A DNA stretch of 64,000 nt from Alistipes sp. ZOR0009 (GCF_000798815.1 NZ_JTLD01000016.1:1-64000), one strand, 5' to 3'. Counted from the first letter of the stretch, positions 25,781 through 36,275 are shown. Made by a program: numbers and translations. Notes: generated from the letters alone by a model not told the origin.

Positions 25781-25814
25781 AGCGCTGCTCTCTTCTACGA
25801 GCGGTGCTTTTTTA
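25781..25814. terminator. Bidirectional terminator after the HAD gene
   Basis: Stem AGCGCTGCTC / GAGCGGTGCT with one mismatch and one wobble, an 8-nt loop and a T run that overlaps the stop codon of the convergent gene at 25812. Confidence 0.75.
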
Positions 25815-26360
25815 TTTCTCCTCGCTTTTTTTGTTGATGAGTTTGCTAATGGCACCTATAAACCAGGTGTAGAAGTTGTCGTAGATGATGCCGCCAAGCA
25901 GGCAGATGAAAACTACCGTAATGGGCTTAAGCGGAATGTTTTCGCCCGTTAGTAGCATGGGGATGGAGTAGGATATTCCAAGAATAACCACGCCGATAAT
26001 GGCGCCATGAGCGGTAATGAGCAGCAGGTTTGCAGTTTGGTTCAGCTTCTGCTTAGCCCGTATGGTGTCGTTAATAACTCGGCCAATGGCCCCCACAACG
26101 CCAAACGCCATTGCCGTAATAATAAAGCTAACACCTGTAGGGATATGCTGGGTGTAAGGAAAAACCTTAAGGATAAGACCGTACTGGCGTACCATTCGGT
26201 ACAGCTCGTAGTTGTGGTAGGTGGTTCCCTTGTACTCCACCTCCTTTTTTTCGAGCTTAAGGGCGTTTTCGTACATCTGCTCGTTTTGGAGAATCACGTA
26301 TCCGCCCGTTCCGAAGTAGAGCGCGGCAATAAAAATAAGGAAGAAGGCTGCTGTTTTCAT
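25812..26360 (-). CDS. Hypothetical integral membrane protein
   Basis: The 182-residue protein has about four hydrophobic segments: residues 4-24 (could also be an anchor), 75-95, 110-132 and 143-165. Residues 25-70 form a polar, charged loop probably on the periplasmic side. It ends in a Lys/Glu-rich cytoplasmic tail (KLINKKSEEK). I recognise no family. It is the last gene before the shared terminator. Confidence 0.7.
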   Translation of the reverse strand: MKTAAFFLIFIAALYFGTGGYVILQNEQMYENALKLEKKEVEYKGTTYHNYELYRMVRQYGLILKVFPYTQHIPTGVSFIITAMAFGVVGAIGRVINDTIRAKQKLNQTANLLLITAHGAIIGVVILGISYSIPMLLTGENIPLKPITVVFICLLGGIIYDNFYTWFIGAISKLINKKSEEK

Positions 26361-26477
26361 TATTTATGGTGCTGTTTGTTGAGTGGATGCACTTTGGTGC
26401 TGGCTCGCACTATCAAAACAGCGCTTTTTTTCAGTTTGTTCGTTTGGAGGCTCAAAAAGTTGCAGGGCTGTCGTTGC

Positions 26478-26921
26478 CTACGGTATCTGCATGTAGGTAA
26501 GGTTGCTCAAAAATCCGTTGGCTTTGTAGAAATCGATAGTTTTCTGGTTCTCCGATGCAACGTAAAGCCCAATTTTGCAGCATCCATTCTGCTTTAACCA
26601 GCTTACGTGGCGGCTTAGCAGCTGCTTCCCGATTCCTTGTCCTCGTAAGGTTTCGAGAACATGAAGCGACACAACTTCACCCTCGCCGTTTTCGTACTCG
26701 GAGATGCAGTAGCCTACTACGGTATCGTTTTGCGCTGCTACGGTTATCTTATACTGCTTCTGCTTGCTGGCAAAAAGCGACTGCATGCGCGCTTCGAAGC
26801 TCAGGTTTAGGTACTGACTTTTGAAGTGTGGCTCCATTGCCGCGAGGTAATCGCGGTTCCTTATCCAAAGCTCTTTTATGATACTTACTTCGTTGGGTAG
26901 GATTTCTTTATAGGTAACCAT
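26478..26921 (-). CDS. GNAT family N-acetyltransferase
   Basis: A 147-residue GCN5-related acetyltransferase. The acetyl-CoA motif is VVSLHVLETLRGQGIGKQLL, with the R/Q-x-x-G-x-G/A loop RGQGIG, and motif B is GLYVASENQKTIDFYKANGF. The acceptor substrate is unknown. The open frame starts at 26981, but the 20 extra residues are unlike the family and overlap a promoter-like TACCTTTA, so ATG 26921 (MVTYKEILPNE) is preferred. Confidence 0.88.
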   Translation of the reverse strand: MVTYKEILPNEVSIIKELWIRNRDYLAAMEPHFKSQYLNLSFEARMQSLFASKQKQYKITVAAQNDTVVGYCISEYENGEGEVVSLHVLETLRGQGIGKQLLSRHVSWLKQNGCCKIGLYVASENQKTIDFYKANGFLSNLTYMQIP

Positions 26922-27031
26922 GTCTTTTGTTTTAGGATTTATACTAAAGGTAGCGATTTTGTATAAATAAAATACCAGCACCCTGTTGGCAGAACGCTTT
27001 GAGGATGCTGGTACTTTGCTTACGACCTAAT

Positions 27032-27949
27032 TTACTCGGTAAACAGCGATTCGTTGCTAATCGTCATAGGAATGGTCATCTCATTAGGTAGCTTCGCGCT
27101 GGCTTTTACCAACGCTTTTCCATTCATTGTTTGACTTGTTTGGGCTTGAATTGTCCAACCTGTATTTTTGTCAACCTTAAAAAGAGAAGCTACTTTTCCT
27201 TTTAAATCGTACTTTATAGGAAAACCGTTGATTAAGGTGTAATCGTTACTGGGTGAGGATTGAATGTCTGAATTACCCGCTATAATATAGTACTCCTTAT
27301 TCGACTCTTTTAGCTCGTACTTGTTTTGCAATTCTGCTTTTATATTTGTTTGGAGCTCGCTTTTGTTAGTCCATTTGTCTCCAACCACAACCTCCTTTTC
27401 TGGAAATATGGCAGATAGCATCTCGATGTTTCCTTTAATGGAGTTTTCGCCAAACGATTGGGTGACTTGTGCCTTAATCTGCTCCTTTTGCTGGTCGGAA
27501 AGTTGGGGGAAGCTGTCGAAGATGTTGTTGTATAACGAATTTAAGTTTCGTACCTCCATAACTTTACCCTGTTGCGACAGCTTTATTTCAAATGGCTTAT
27601 CCTTCATCTTGCTAAAGATAGAGGAAACAATGTCGTTAGGATTGTTTTTCTCCGAGCTAAATTCAAGTACTTGGGCTGGCGTGCTTATGCTCATCGCTAG
27701 GCTCGAAAATCGAACCTCCATGTTGTATTCGGAGTTAACAATGTCGAGCACCTTAAAGGTTGTTTTGGCCGACATGCTCATGTTTATAGCGTTAGGTTGC
27801 CCATTAATGGTTTGGTTAATCGCTATTTTCGATGTTTGATTTTGGGTGTAGGTTTCTCCCTTACGTAGCTTAAGTCCGAGCTTTTCCGCTTGACCATAGC
27901 AGAGGCTCGCGGCTACTGTTGCAAGAACAATGCAGCAAAATTTTTTCAT
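27032..27949 (-). CDS. Exported protein, possibly DUF6263 family
   Basis: The 305-residue protein has a signal peptide (residues 1-20, cleavage after CYGQA). The mature part has LRKGETYTQNQTSKIAINQTINGQ, an IFPEKEVVVGDKWTN segment and many beta-strand-like stretches. This layout matches periplasmic or surface proteins of Bacteroidota annotated as DUF6263, whose function is unknown. Without a database search the family name is tentative. It is a single-gene unit. Confidence 0.7.
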   Translation of the reverse strand: MKKFCCIVLATVAASLCYGQAEKLGLKLRKGETYTQNQTSKIAINQTINGQPNAINMSMSAKTTFKVLDIVNSEYNMEVRFSSLAMSISTPAQVLEFSSEKNNPNDIVSSIFSKMKDKPFEIKLSQQGKVMEVRNLNSLYNNIFDSFPQLSDQQKEQIKAQVTQSFGENSIKGNIEMLSAIFPEKEVVVGDKWTNKSELQTNIKAELQNKYELKESNKEYYIIAGNSDIQSSPSNDYTLINGFPIKYDLKGKVASLFKVDKNTGWTIQAQTSQTMNGKALVKASAKLPNEMTIPMTISNESLFTE

Positions 27950-28040
27950 GTAAAACTATTCTTATACGTCGATGGTTATTTTTCTAGATCGTTTTATCTA
28001 GCCTTTGTTTTTAGTTTACTTAGCAGCTGGCGCTATTTGC

Positions 28041-28508
28041 CTACTTTAATCCCTTCTTGTACTCCACTATTTTAAAGAAATCGGCTAGCTGCGCTGGGCA
28101 ATCGATGCTTAGTATTAGCGGAATGAGCTTACCAATGGGCTTGCTAGCAGCAAAGGTATCCTTTATCGACTCTTCGATATCCAGCAGTGCAACTCCCTCC
28201 ATGTTCCTCTCTGTAAAGTAGAAGGAGGTCTTTACGAATCCTTCCCATACCGAAAGCCAGAATACGGTCTTCTTCTTAAAGATAACCTTACAAAGCCACG
28301 CCTTACCATCCTTGTAGTAGTTCCACTCTGGAGTTAGCAGGTAGGTGTTGGTGGCGGTGCTCATCAGCTCTGCAAATGTGGGGTAGCATTCTCCTAGCAC
28401 CTGTTCTAATACTTCGGGTGTTGGGACAATTTGCTCGTCGCGAAGTAGCATTGTTTCCATACTGATAGTAGCAAAAGGGTTGGTATGCTTATTAGTTAGG
28501 ATGGCCAC
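28041..28508 (-). CDS. DUF3788 family protein
   Basis: The 155-residue protein has the family core: a W-x-Y-Y-K-D-G-K-x-W-L-C-K-V stretch followed by KKKTVFWLSVWEGFVKTSFYF. Function is unknown. The small soluble protein lies in a run of accessory genes (YciI-like, acetyltransferases) with varied sensor or modification folds. A start at M17 (28460) or M20 is also possible. Confidence 0.82.
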   Translation of the reverse strand: MAILTNKHTNPFATISMETMLLRDEQIVPTPEVLEQVLGECYPTFAELMSTATNTYLLTPEWNYYKDGKAWLCKVIFKKKTVFWLSVWEGFVKTSFYFTERNMEGVALLDIEESIKDTFAASKPIGKLIPLILSIDCPAQLADFFKIVEYKKGLK

Positions 28509-28534
28509 GCCTTGTACTTGGTGACCGCTGCTTT

Positions 28535-28825
28535 TTACTTGTTTTGTACGAAGCTCATTTCTTGGCAGGTCATGCTAGCCACAAATTCGGTTATCTCGTA
28601 GCTGGCTACCCCATGAATGTAGAAGGGATCTTCCTTTACGATGTCGTCGAGCTGCGTACGGCTGGCCGCATTGGCAAGTATTACACCTCCCGTGCGAGGA
28701 ACTTTTCGTCCTGATGCCAGAAAGTTACCCAGCGAGTAGTGCTTTTTTAGGAATGCAACGTGCGCATCGAGGTGGCTATCTACCGTTTCGAGCGGTGCTG
28801 TGTAGGTTAAGGATACAATGTACAT
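28535..28825 (-). CDS. YciI family protein
   Basis: The 96-residue protein has a single ferredoxin-like YciI domain: MYIVSLTYTAPLETVDSHLDAHVAFLKKHY, GNFLASGRKVPRTGGVILAN and the DPFYIHGVASYEITEF segment. The conserved His (H22 in DAHVAFL) and Asp are retained. Family members have been linked to dehalogenation or antibiotic-like chemistry, but most have no known role. It lies 26 bp upstream of the DUF3788 gene, so the two probably form one unit. Confidence 0.9.
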   Translation of the reverse strand: MYIVSLTYTAPLETVDSHLDAHVAFLKKHYSLGNFLASGRKVPRTGGVILANAASRTQLDDIVKEDPFYIHGVASYEITEFVASMTCQEMSFVQNK

Positions 28826-28953
28826 GTTTTTTTACCTTATATTTTGCTCTAAAGATACCTATCTTTTTGTAATGTAGCGTGGCTGTAGAATTTTGCGGGG
28901 TGATGGCTGCAGGGGGTGTGCTCATAGGCTGGTATAACTGCGTTAACCCTGCG

Positions 28954-29376
28954 CTATTCGGTAAAACCCTTGTCTTTCATACCCTCTATATTAGTAAAGA
29001 GGGCCATTCCTGTCTTCATTTTTCTGAATTGAGCCTTTTCGTAGAACCGTTCTTTCCCGGGCGAAGCGTATAGAATAAAGCTGCAGTCGGGGCATTGCTG
29101 AACGATGCTCTCTAAAATTAGCTTCCCAATACCCTTTCCCTGATACGATGGCAGGACGGCCACGTCGTAGATCGCGGCTTGGTATGCTCCGTCGGAGATG
29201 GCCCTTCCAAAGCCCACCATTAGGCTGCCATCAAAAACAAATACAACGGCTTGGCTGTTGCTAAACGCCTTTTCGTGGATGTGGCTTTGGTGATAGCCCA
29301 TTCCCACTAGCTTTAACGTTTCCACCACTTGGTTCCAGTCGATGTTTTGAATGCTGTGCTGTAGGTGCAGGTTCAT
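28954..29376 (-). CDS. GNAT family N-acetyltransferase
   Basis: The 140-residue protein has the acetyl-CoA motif YDVAVLPSYQGKGIGKLILESI and motif B FILYASPGKERFYEKAQF. The N-terminal half contains VFVFDGSLMVGFGRAISDG, the usual beta-hairpin of small GNAT enzymes. Substrate unknown. It lies 128 bp upstream of the YciI gene. Confidence 0.88.
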   Translation of the reverse strand: MNLHLQHSIQNIDWNQVVETLKLVGMGYHQSHIHEKAFSNSQAVVFVFDGSLMVGFGRAISDGAYQAAIYDVAVLPSYQGKGIGKLILESIVQQCPDCSFILYASPGKERFYEKAQFRKMKTGMALFTNIEGMKDKGFTE

Positions 29377-29504
29377 GTGTAAGGTGTTGGGTTGTAAACT
29401 CCGAGTAAAGTTAGCTTCTAAAAATAAATAAAAAGGGGTTTCCTGTAGGAGTTTTTGCTGGTAGTATGCAAAAAACGGGCATATAATGGCATGTAGGGGG
29501 CTTT

Positions 29505-29538
29505 TACCTTTGGGGTTAGCTTGCTATATGGAGCTAAC
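29505..29538 (+). promoter_or_regulatory. -7 element followed by a start-proximal hairpin
   Basis: TACCTTTG (29505-29512) matches TAnnTTTG exactly. Three bases later comes a stem GTTAGCT (29515-29521) / AGCTAAC (29532-29538) with a 10-nt loop, which would form the 5' end of a transcript. No -33 TTTG is visible. If real, the downstream array and the gene at 29898 lie on this transcript. Confidence 0.45.
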
Positions 29539-29550
29539 GTCCCAGTAAAT

Positions 29551-29727
29551 TTCTTCGTTGTCTCTTCTCTTCGATGGTATTTCGCGTAAAATTTCTTCGT
29601 TATCTCTTCTCTTCGATGGTATATCGCGTAAAATTTCTTCGTTGTCTCTTCTCTTCGATAGTATATCGCATAAAATTTCTTCGTTGTCTCTTCTCTTCGA
29701 TGGTATATTGCGTAAAATTTCTTCGAT
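29551..29727. repeat. 42-bp tandem repeat array, four full units and one partial
   Basis: Units start at 29551, 29593, 29635, 29677 and 29719, each with TTCTTCGTT, TCTCTTCTCTTCGAT and a TATATCGCGTAAAAT-like end. Units differ at one to three bases. The period is exactly 42 bp, so overlapping reading frames stay open on both strands; these are not genes. Confidence 0.92.
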
Positions 29728-29897
29728 ATAGGCTGAATTTACAGGGATTAGGGTTCGTTTTTATGGTCGATGAAGGTCGTTTAAGGAGATGCCCAAATTT
29801 TTTGAAAAAAAGTGGCCTCAAAAAATTACCTTTTTAAAACAACCAATGTTTAATAGTATAGACAATAATATTGTTTAATATTTAAAGATCTAATACT

Positions 29898-30392
29898 ATG
29901 AACAAACCTTTGTTCAATCCTCGTTTTTTGGACGATGATTTTGAAAATGTACTGAAGGAGCTAACTGCATTGGAAGCTCTGACGAAAGGAAAGTTAGATT
30001 CATTCACTCCTGCAGAGCGTAGGCGCTACGGGAAAACTGGGAATAGTACCATGGAGTGGGCTTCCCGTATTCTAGAGTATATGGATCAAAATAACGATTT
30101 TGTTCCATACCTTCTCGATAAGGAGGAGTACAGGCGTAAAATTGAGCTGCACAAGGGTATGCGTCCAATAATTAATCGTCTTAGAGCGTTATTGGAAAAC
30201 TGGGAAGATACCGAGATGATGATTAAGTTTGATATTGATTCAAGTGCACGGAGCTACTATCAAAATATAAAGATGTTAGCTTCTAAGAATGCGCCTCATG
30301 CACAAACCATATTCGACGATCTTTCTACTCGTTATGCCAACCTTGGCCGTAAGGAGATTACCGAAGAACCAAAGGAATCTACAAAGAATTAG
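29898..30392 (+). CDS. Hypothetical small helical protein
   Basis: The 164-residue protein is rich in charged residues and should be mostly helical. It has no signal peptide, membrane segment or known motif. Recognisable patterns are LFNPRFLDDDFENVLKEL near the start and TPAERRRYGKTGNSTMEW around residues 38-55. The C-terminus (EEPKESTKN) is probably disordered. I do not recognise the family. It lies 170 bp after the 42-bp array and ends before a strong terminator. Confidence 0.7.
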   Translation: MNKPLFNPRFLDDDFENVLKELTALEALTKGKLDSFTPAERRRYGKTGNSTMEWASRILEYMDQNNDFVPYLLDKEEYRRKIELHKGMRPIINRLRALLENWEDTEMMIKFDIDSSARSYYQNIKMLASKNAPHAQTIFDDLSTRYANLGRKEITEEPKESTKN

Positions 30393-30536
30393 CTGTTCGA
30401 TCTACTTAACGGGAGCTTGATTTAAGCAGATAAGGGGAGGGTAGTGGCCTATCATCCCTGCGTAGGCCGGGATCTGGTGGGCATGGTATCGCTAACTTTC
30501 ATCCTGTTTTCTTAGATTCAAATCGCGTTACCTATA

Positions 30537-30576
30537 AAAATGCACCTTACCGCAATGGTCAAGGTGCATTTTTATT
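30537..30576. terminator. Bidirectional terminator
   Basis: Perfect 12-bp stem AAAATGCACCTT / AAGGTGCATTTT with a 12-nt loop, between two converging genes. Confidence 0.9.
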
Positions 30577-30611
30577 TTTCTTTTATGGTAGATGGTGCTA
30601 TTTTCTGCCCT

Positions 30612-31583
30612 CTAGCAGCTTGCTATAGCGCTCTCCTTTTTTGCTTCTTTTCTTTTTGTGCCCTTAAAGCAGTCGCCCAGTACGCATACGCTGGCAGGTA
30701 GCACTTCGGCAGTTACGGGCGCGTAGCCAACTACCTCGCCGTCTACCTCCATGGGCAGCTCCCTGTTATGGGCATTTATGGTTGCTTTTTTGGCCGATAT
30801 ATACTTTACTTTTGGATGGCTAATGGGCTTTGCCTTACGGAGAAAGCCTACGAGCTTTATGAAGTCGAACGACGAAACATCCTCGATAACTACCAGATTT
30901 AGCAGTCCATCGTCGAGCTTTGCGAGGGGCGCAATACCTAATCCGCTACCAAAGTAGCGGCCATTGGCAAGGCAAACGCATTTTACCTTTCCCGTGTACG
31001 ACTCTTGGTCGGCCTCTAAGAAGATGGAGTGGGGCTTGAGAAAGAAAAGCGCCTTGACTGCAGCAATGGAGAATGCCAAGCTGGCGCCAACGTACTTCGA
31101 TATTTTTCCTACGGTAATCAGGGTGTCTGGTCCTATGCCCACATCGGCTATGTTGTTAAAGTAGCGGCTTGCTGCTTGTCCCTTGCCATCGCAGTAGCTT
31201 ACCTTCACCACATCGATGGGCTTGCACTGCGAACCGATAACCTGCTTGTACAGGTTAGATACCGACGACGAGGCGCCTACTGTGCGCGCAAAGTCGTTGC
31301 CTGTGCCCCAGGGTAAAATTCCAACAATAACGCCTTGACGCTTTTCGATGGGCATTTGCATTACCCCGTTTATCACCTCGTTTACAGTACCATCGCCGCC
31401 TACCGCAACTACGTAGCTGTAGCCAAGGTCTATGGCCGTGCGCGTTAGCTGCTCTGCACTTCGGTAGCCAGTGGTAAACAGGAATCCGACATCATACTTC
31501 TCGCTAAAAGTTTCCTTAATATTCTCCTTCAGCCTCTCCAACCCTTTCTTTTGCGAGTTTACTATAAAGCAGATCTTATCCAT
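30612..31583 (-). CDS. Diacylglycerol kinase family lipid kinase
   Basis: A cytoplasmic, membrane-associated kinase that phosphorylates diacylglycerol or a related lipid, recycling it to phosphatidate. The 323-residue protein has the catalytic GGDGT at 62-66 in VVAVGGDGTVNEVING, followed by GILPWGTGNDFARTVG, the nucleotide-binding signature. The C-terminal beta-sandwich has LANGRYFGSGLGIAPLAKLDDGLL and ends in a basic tail. Substrate may differ from DagK, since family members include sphingosine-type kinases. It is transcribed alone. Confidence 0.92.
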   Translation of the reverse strand: MDKICFIVNSQKKGLERLKENIKETFSEKYDVGFLFTTGYRSAEQLTRTAIDLGYSYVVAVGGDGTVNEVINGVMQMPIEKRQGVIVGILPWGTGNDFARTVGASSSVSNLYKQVIGSQCKPIDVVKVSYCDGKGQAASRYFNNIADVGIGPDTLITVGKISKYVGASLAFSIAAVKALFFLKPHSIFLEADQESYTGKVKCVCLANGRYFGSGLGIAPLAKLDDGLLNLVVIEDVSSFDFIKLVGFLRKAKPISHPKVKYISAKKATINAHNRELPMEVDGEVVGYAPVTAEVLPASVCVLGDCFKGTKRKEAKKESAIASC

Positions 31584-31600
31584 AGGTTAAATTAATGTGG

Positions 31601-31608
31601 CAAAAGTA
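31601..31608 (-). promoter_or_regulatory. -7 element of the lipid kinase gene
   Basis: On the minus strand this reads TACTTTTG, an exact TAnnTTTG match 17 bp before the start codon. A start site about 7 nt beyond it leaves a very short leader. No clear -33 element. Confidence 0.5.
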
Positions 31609-31714
31609 GTAGTTTCTTCGAAAATCGGTGAACGATAAATAATTTAATCCTAATTTTACTAGGCGAACCCAGCAGCGTGTTTCGCTAAATTTATCCAACT
31701 TCTACCTTGTCTTC

Positions 31715-32605
31715 ATGGATAGCAGGCATCAACAGGTTAAGAGCTACACTTTTGCAGATCTGAAGCGGAATAGTGCAGAATTTGCACTAAAGCGCATTGA
31801 GGATATCTACAAGGCCTCGGAAGGCATGGTGGATAGCCCTCATCGGCACGAGTACTACTCGGTAATTTTTATCGAGAAGGCAAAGGGAAAGCACCTGGTT
31901 GATTTTGCCGAGTACGAGCTCGAAGATGCAACGCTCTACTTTATTCAGCCCGGGCAGATGCATCAGCTCTCGTTTACCGAGGAGCCTAGCGGTTGGATGG
32001 TCGTATTCACCCCCGAGTTTCTGCTGCACAACTCCATTCCCTGCCAGCTTATCGACGACATATACCTATTTAACAACTACGGACAGTCGCCCCCGTTGCG
32101 TATCAACGAAAGGGATGTGGCGGTTTACCGTGGGCTAATAGAGCAGATGTGGCAGTACAGCACTTCGCTAACCAAGTACACTAACGATGCGGTTGGTGCC
32201 CTCGTAAAGGTGCTTTTAATACAGAGCAACAACCACTGCTCGCTGAAAAAGGAGGGGAATCCGCAGTTGCAGGAGGTGGGTAACCAGCTGCTTAGAGGGT
32301 TTAAGCAGCTCGTAGAAGCGCATTATGCCACCAAGCACATGGTTGCCGACTACGCCGACATGCTGGCCATTACGGCCGACTATTTGAATAAAACGGTGAA
32401 GTCGCTTACCGGCAAGTCGGCCAAAGAGCATATTCAAAGCCGCTTGATAACCGAAGCAAAGCGTCGGCTGCTCTTTAGCGAGGTAAGCAATAAGGAGCTA
32501 TCCTACGAGCTTGGCTTCGATGAGGCAGCCCATTTCAACAACTTTTTCAAGAAAAACGCAGGGGTAACCCCCTCCGAATTTAGAATTTCGGCGCGTCAGT
32601 CCTGA
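31715..32605 (+). CDS. AraC family transcriptional regulator
   Basis: The 296-residue protein has an N-terminal cupin sensor domain (about residues 30-150, with HRHEYYSVIFIEKAKGKHLV and LYFIQPGQMHQLSF) and a C-terminal double helix-turn-helix (residues 195-292) with MLAITADYLNKTVKSLTGKSA and ELGFDEAAHFNNFFKKNAGVTPSEFR, the AraC signature. It is likely the regulator of the pirin and DoxX genes that follow in the same direction, a common arrangement, but this is inference. The ligand is unknown. Confidence 0.93.
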   Translation: MDSRHQQVKSYTFADLKRNSAEFALKRIEDIYKASEGMVDSPHRHEYYSVIFIEKAKGKHLVDFAEYELEDATLYFIQPGQMHQLSFTEEPSGWMVVFTPEFLLHNSIPCQLIDDIYLFNNYGQSPPLRINERDVAVYRGLIEQMWQYSTSLTKYTNDAVGALVKVLLIQSNNHCSLKKEGNPQLQEVGNQLLRGFKQLVEAHYATKHMVADYADMLAITADYLNKTVKSLTGKSAKEHIQSRLITEAKRRLLFSEVSNKELSYELGFDEAAHFNNFFKKNAGVTPSEFRISARQS

Positions 32606-32657
32606 TTTTTGCAATCATATCCCTGATTTCTTTACCGCGTAGCCTTTTGCCTCGCCG

Positions 32658-32665
32658 TATCTTTG
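32658..32665 (+). promoter_or_regulatory. Probable -7 element of the pirin-doxX unit
   Basis: TATCTTTG matches the consensus. The start site would lie near 32672, about 120 nt before the pirin ATG. No well-spaced -33 TTTG is present, which suits regulation by an activator such as the AraC protein. Confidence 0.4.
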
Positions 32666-32792
32666 CATCGTAAACATCAGATAGCATGATGTTCGCGATG
32701 ATAGATTAGGCGATTTCTTTGTTGGCGCAGCATTGTTATAGGCAAATGCAGCATCGGCAAAAGAAAGCGGTAAACCCAAAAAGGAGGGCAAC

Positions 32793-33506
32793 ATGAAAAC
32801 GGTACTACACAAGTCGGAAACAAGGGGGCATGTCAACCACGGCTGGCTGGACACCTATCACACCTTCAGCTTTGCCAGCTACTACAACCCCGAGCGTATT
32901 CATTTTGGGGCGCTACGTGTCCTAAACGACGACTGGATAAAGAGCGGCAACGGCTTTGGTATGCATCCGCACGATAACATGGAAATTATCACCATTCCAC
33001 TCTCTGGCGTGCTGGAGCATAAGGATAGCATGAAGAACAGGGCGGTGATTAAAAGCGGCGAAATTCAGGTTATGAGCGCTGGTACCGGTGTTTTTCATAG
33101 CGAGTTCAGCCAAAAGGACGAGGGCGATGTGAGCCTGCTACAGATATGGGTTATTCCTAACAGGCGTAACGTAACGCCACGCTACGATCAGCTCGAAATC
33201 TCCTTGCTTGCCAAAGAAAATGAGCTCTACCAGATTCTGTCTCCTAACGAGGATGATGAAGGCGTTTGGATTCACCAAAATGCTTGGTTTCATATGGGAG
33301 ACCTGAGCGAGGGTTGGCAAGGAACCTACACCCTAAAAGGTGAAAAGAATGGAGTTTACGTTTTCGTCATTGAGGGGGCAATTGAGGTTAACGGAGAGTC
33401 GTTGGAAACTAGAGATGGCCTAGGCGTGTGGGAAACAGAGTCTATCGAAATTAAATCATCATCAGCATCAAAAGTTCTTTTGATGGAGGTGCCAATGCAA
33501 GTATAA
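32793..33506 (+). CDS. Pirin family protein (YhhW-like)
   Basis: A 237-residue bicupin. The N-terminal cupin carries the metal ligands in GFGMHPHDNMEIITIPLSG and GVFHSEFSQ (two His, a third His and a Glu). The start has the family signature HGWLDTYHTFSFASYYNPER. Bacterial pirins of this group include quercetin 2,3-dioxygenases; the natural substrate here is unknown. The start follows AAGGAGGGCAAC, an unusually good ribosome binding site for this phylum. The gene lies 18 bp before doxX. Confidence 0.93.
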   Translation: MKTVLHKSETRGHVNHGWLDTYHTFSFASYYNPERIHFGALRVLNDDWIKSGNGFGMHPHDNMEIITIPLSGVLEHKDSMKNRAVIKSGEIQVMSAGTGVFHSEFSQKDEGDVSLLQIWVIPNRRNVTPRYDQLEISLLAKENELYQILSPNEDDEGVWIHQNAWFHMGDLSEGWQGTYTLKGEKNGVYVFVIEGAIEVNGESLETRDGLGVWETESIEIKSSSASKVLLMEVPMQV

Positions 33507-33524
33507 TAGTAACAACTTAATACA

Positions 33525-33977
33525 ATGATTAAAAAGTTTTTATCGACAGATCAGCAGTCGTATGCGCTGCTAGCAGTACGCGTTGCTTTAGGGGTAGTTC
33601 TTTTACCTCATGGGATGCAAAAGGCGTTAGGTATGTTTGGCTGTTATGGCTTTAGCGGAACGGTAGGCTTCTTTGGGCAAATGGGCATACCCGCTATTGT
33701 GGCAACGCTGGTAATTATGGCAGAGTTTTTAGGGAGTGCCGCTCTTATCTTAGGCTTTGGAACCCGTTTTATGGCAGCATCCATCTTCGTTACGATGCTT
33801 GGGGCGATGGTTATGGGAGGCCATCTTCAGAACGGTTTCTTTATGAATTGGTTTGGCAACCAGGCTGGCGAAGGAGTTGAGTTCTTTATCCTTGTTTTTG
33901 GCTTAGCGATTGCTTCGTTGGTAGGGGGTAGCGGACGATTCTCCATCGATAACCTGATATCGAAAAGGTTGAAGTAA
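33525..33977 (+). CDS. DoxX family membrane protein
   Basis: The 150-residue protein has four membrane segments and the DoxX pattern ALLAVRVALGVVLLPHGMQK, then FLGSAALILGFGTRF. Family members sit in the inner membrane and are linked to thiol or redox stress, but their reaction is not known. The pair with pirin, controlled by an AraC regulator, is a frequent arrangement in Bacteroidota. It ends before a strong terminator. Confidence 0.9.
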   Translation: MIKKFLSTDQQSYALLAVRVALGVVLLPHGMQKALGMFGCYGFSGTVGFFGQMGIPAIVATLVIMAEFLGSAALILGFGTRFMAASIFVTMLGAMVMGGHLQNGFFMNWFGNQAGEGVEFFILVFGLAIASLVGGSGRFSIDNLISKRLK

Positions 33978-34012
33978 AAAAGAAGAGCGCTTAGTTAAGC
34001 GCTCTTCTTTTT
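33976..34012. terminator. Bidirectional terminator between doxX and gyrB
   Basis: Perfect stem AAGAAGAGCGCTTA / TAAGCGCTCTTCTT with a 2-nt loop centre and A/T runs on both sides; serves both converging genes. Confidence 0.9.
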
Positions 34013-34015
34013 ATA

Positions 34016-36019
<2,004 letters not shown>

Positions 36020-36052
36020 TTATGTTTGTTCTACTATTTCTCTCATAAAAAT

Positions 36053-36088
36053 TCCTGCCATAGTTAATCCTAGTTAACATTGGCAGGA
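36053..36088 (-). promoter_or_regulatory. Start-proximal hairpin in the gyrB leader
   Basis: Arms TCCTGCCA (36053-36060) and TGGCAGGA (36081-36088) pair over 8 bp and an inner GTTAA / TTAAC adds 5 bp. The transcript predicted from 36096-36103 would begin at the base of this stem. On the minus strand it is followed by ATTTTTA, so it could protect the 5' end or act as a weak attenuator. Confidence 0.6.
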
Positions 36089-36095
36089 TTACATG

Positions 36096-36103
36096 CAAAT
36101 ATA
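36096..36103 (-). promoter_or_regulatory. -7 promoter element of gyrB
   Basis: On the minus strand it reads TATATTTG, an exact TAnnTTTG match. The predicted start near 36089 gives a leader of about 82 nt. The -33 region is poor. Confidence 0.55.
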
Positions 36104-36215
36104 ACATTTTTATCCTTATGGTGAACCTTATTTCGTCTGTTTAAGGATAAACTTCGCTGCTAGTTATGAATTACTTAACGTTTGGTTGTTTCATTTTTTT
36201 TGGATGGAAGGAAAC

Positions 36216-36251
36216 AAAAATCCCAGGCACGCTTTGAATTGTGCCTGGGAT
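36216..36251 (-). terminator. Intrinsic terminator of the barrel-TPR operon
   Basis: Perfect 11-bp stem ATCCCAGGCAC / GTGCCTGGGAT with a T run on the minus strand, 25 bp after the stop of the barrel gene. Confidence 0.92.
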
Positions 36252-36275
36252 ATGTAGATGGTTGTTTATGAGTCT

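Larger units (their letters stand above)
29377..29897. other. Intergenic region with promoter-like motif, hairpin and 42-bp array
   Basis: This 521-bp region separates the divergent acetyltransferase gene and the unknown gene at 29898. It contains the TACCTTTG-hairpin feature, the tandem array 29551-29727 and an AT-rich stretch next to the downstream start. Open frames crossing the array are repeats of its period. Confidence 0.7.

Noticed and set aside
29574-29837. Overlapping repetitive open frames on both strands
   Set aside because: These also come from a 42-bp array; the periodicity keeps frames open on both strands. No other coding signal.
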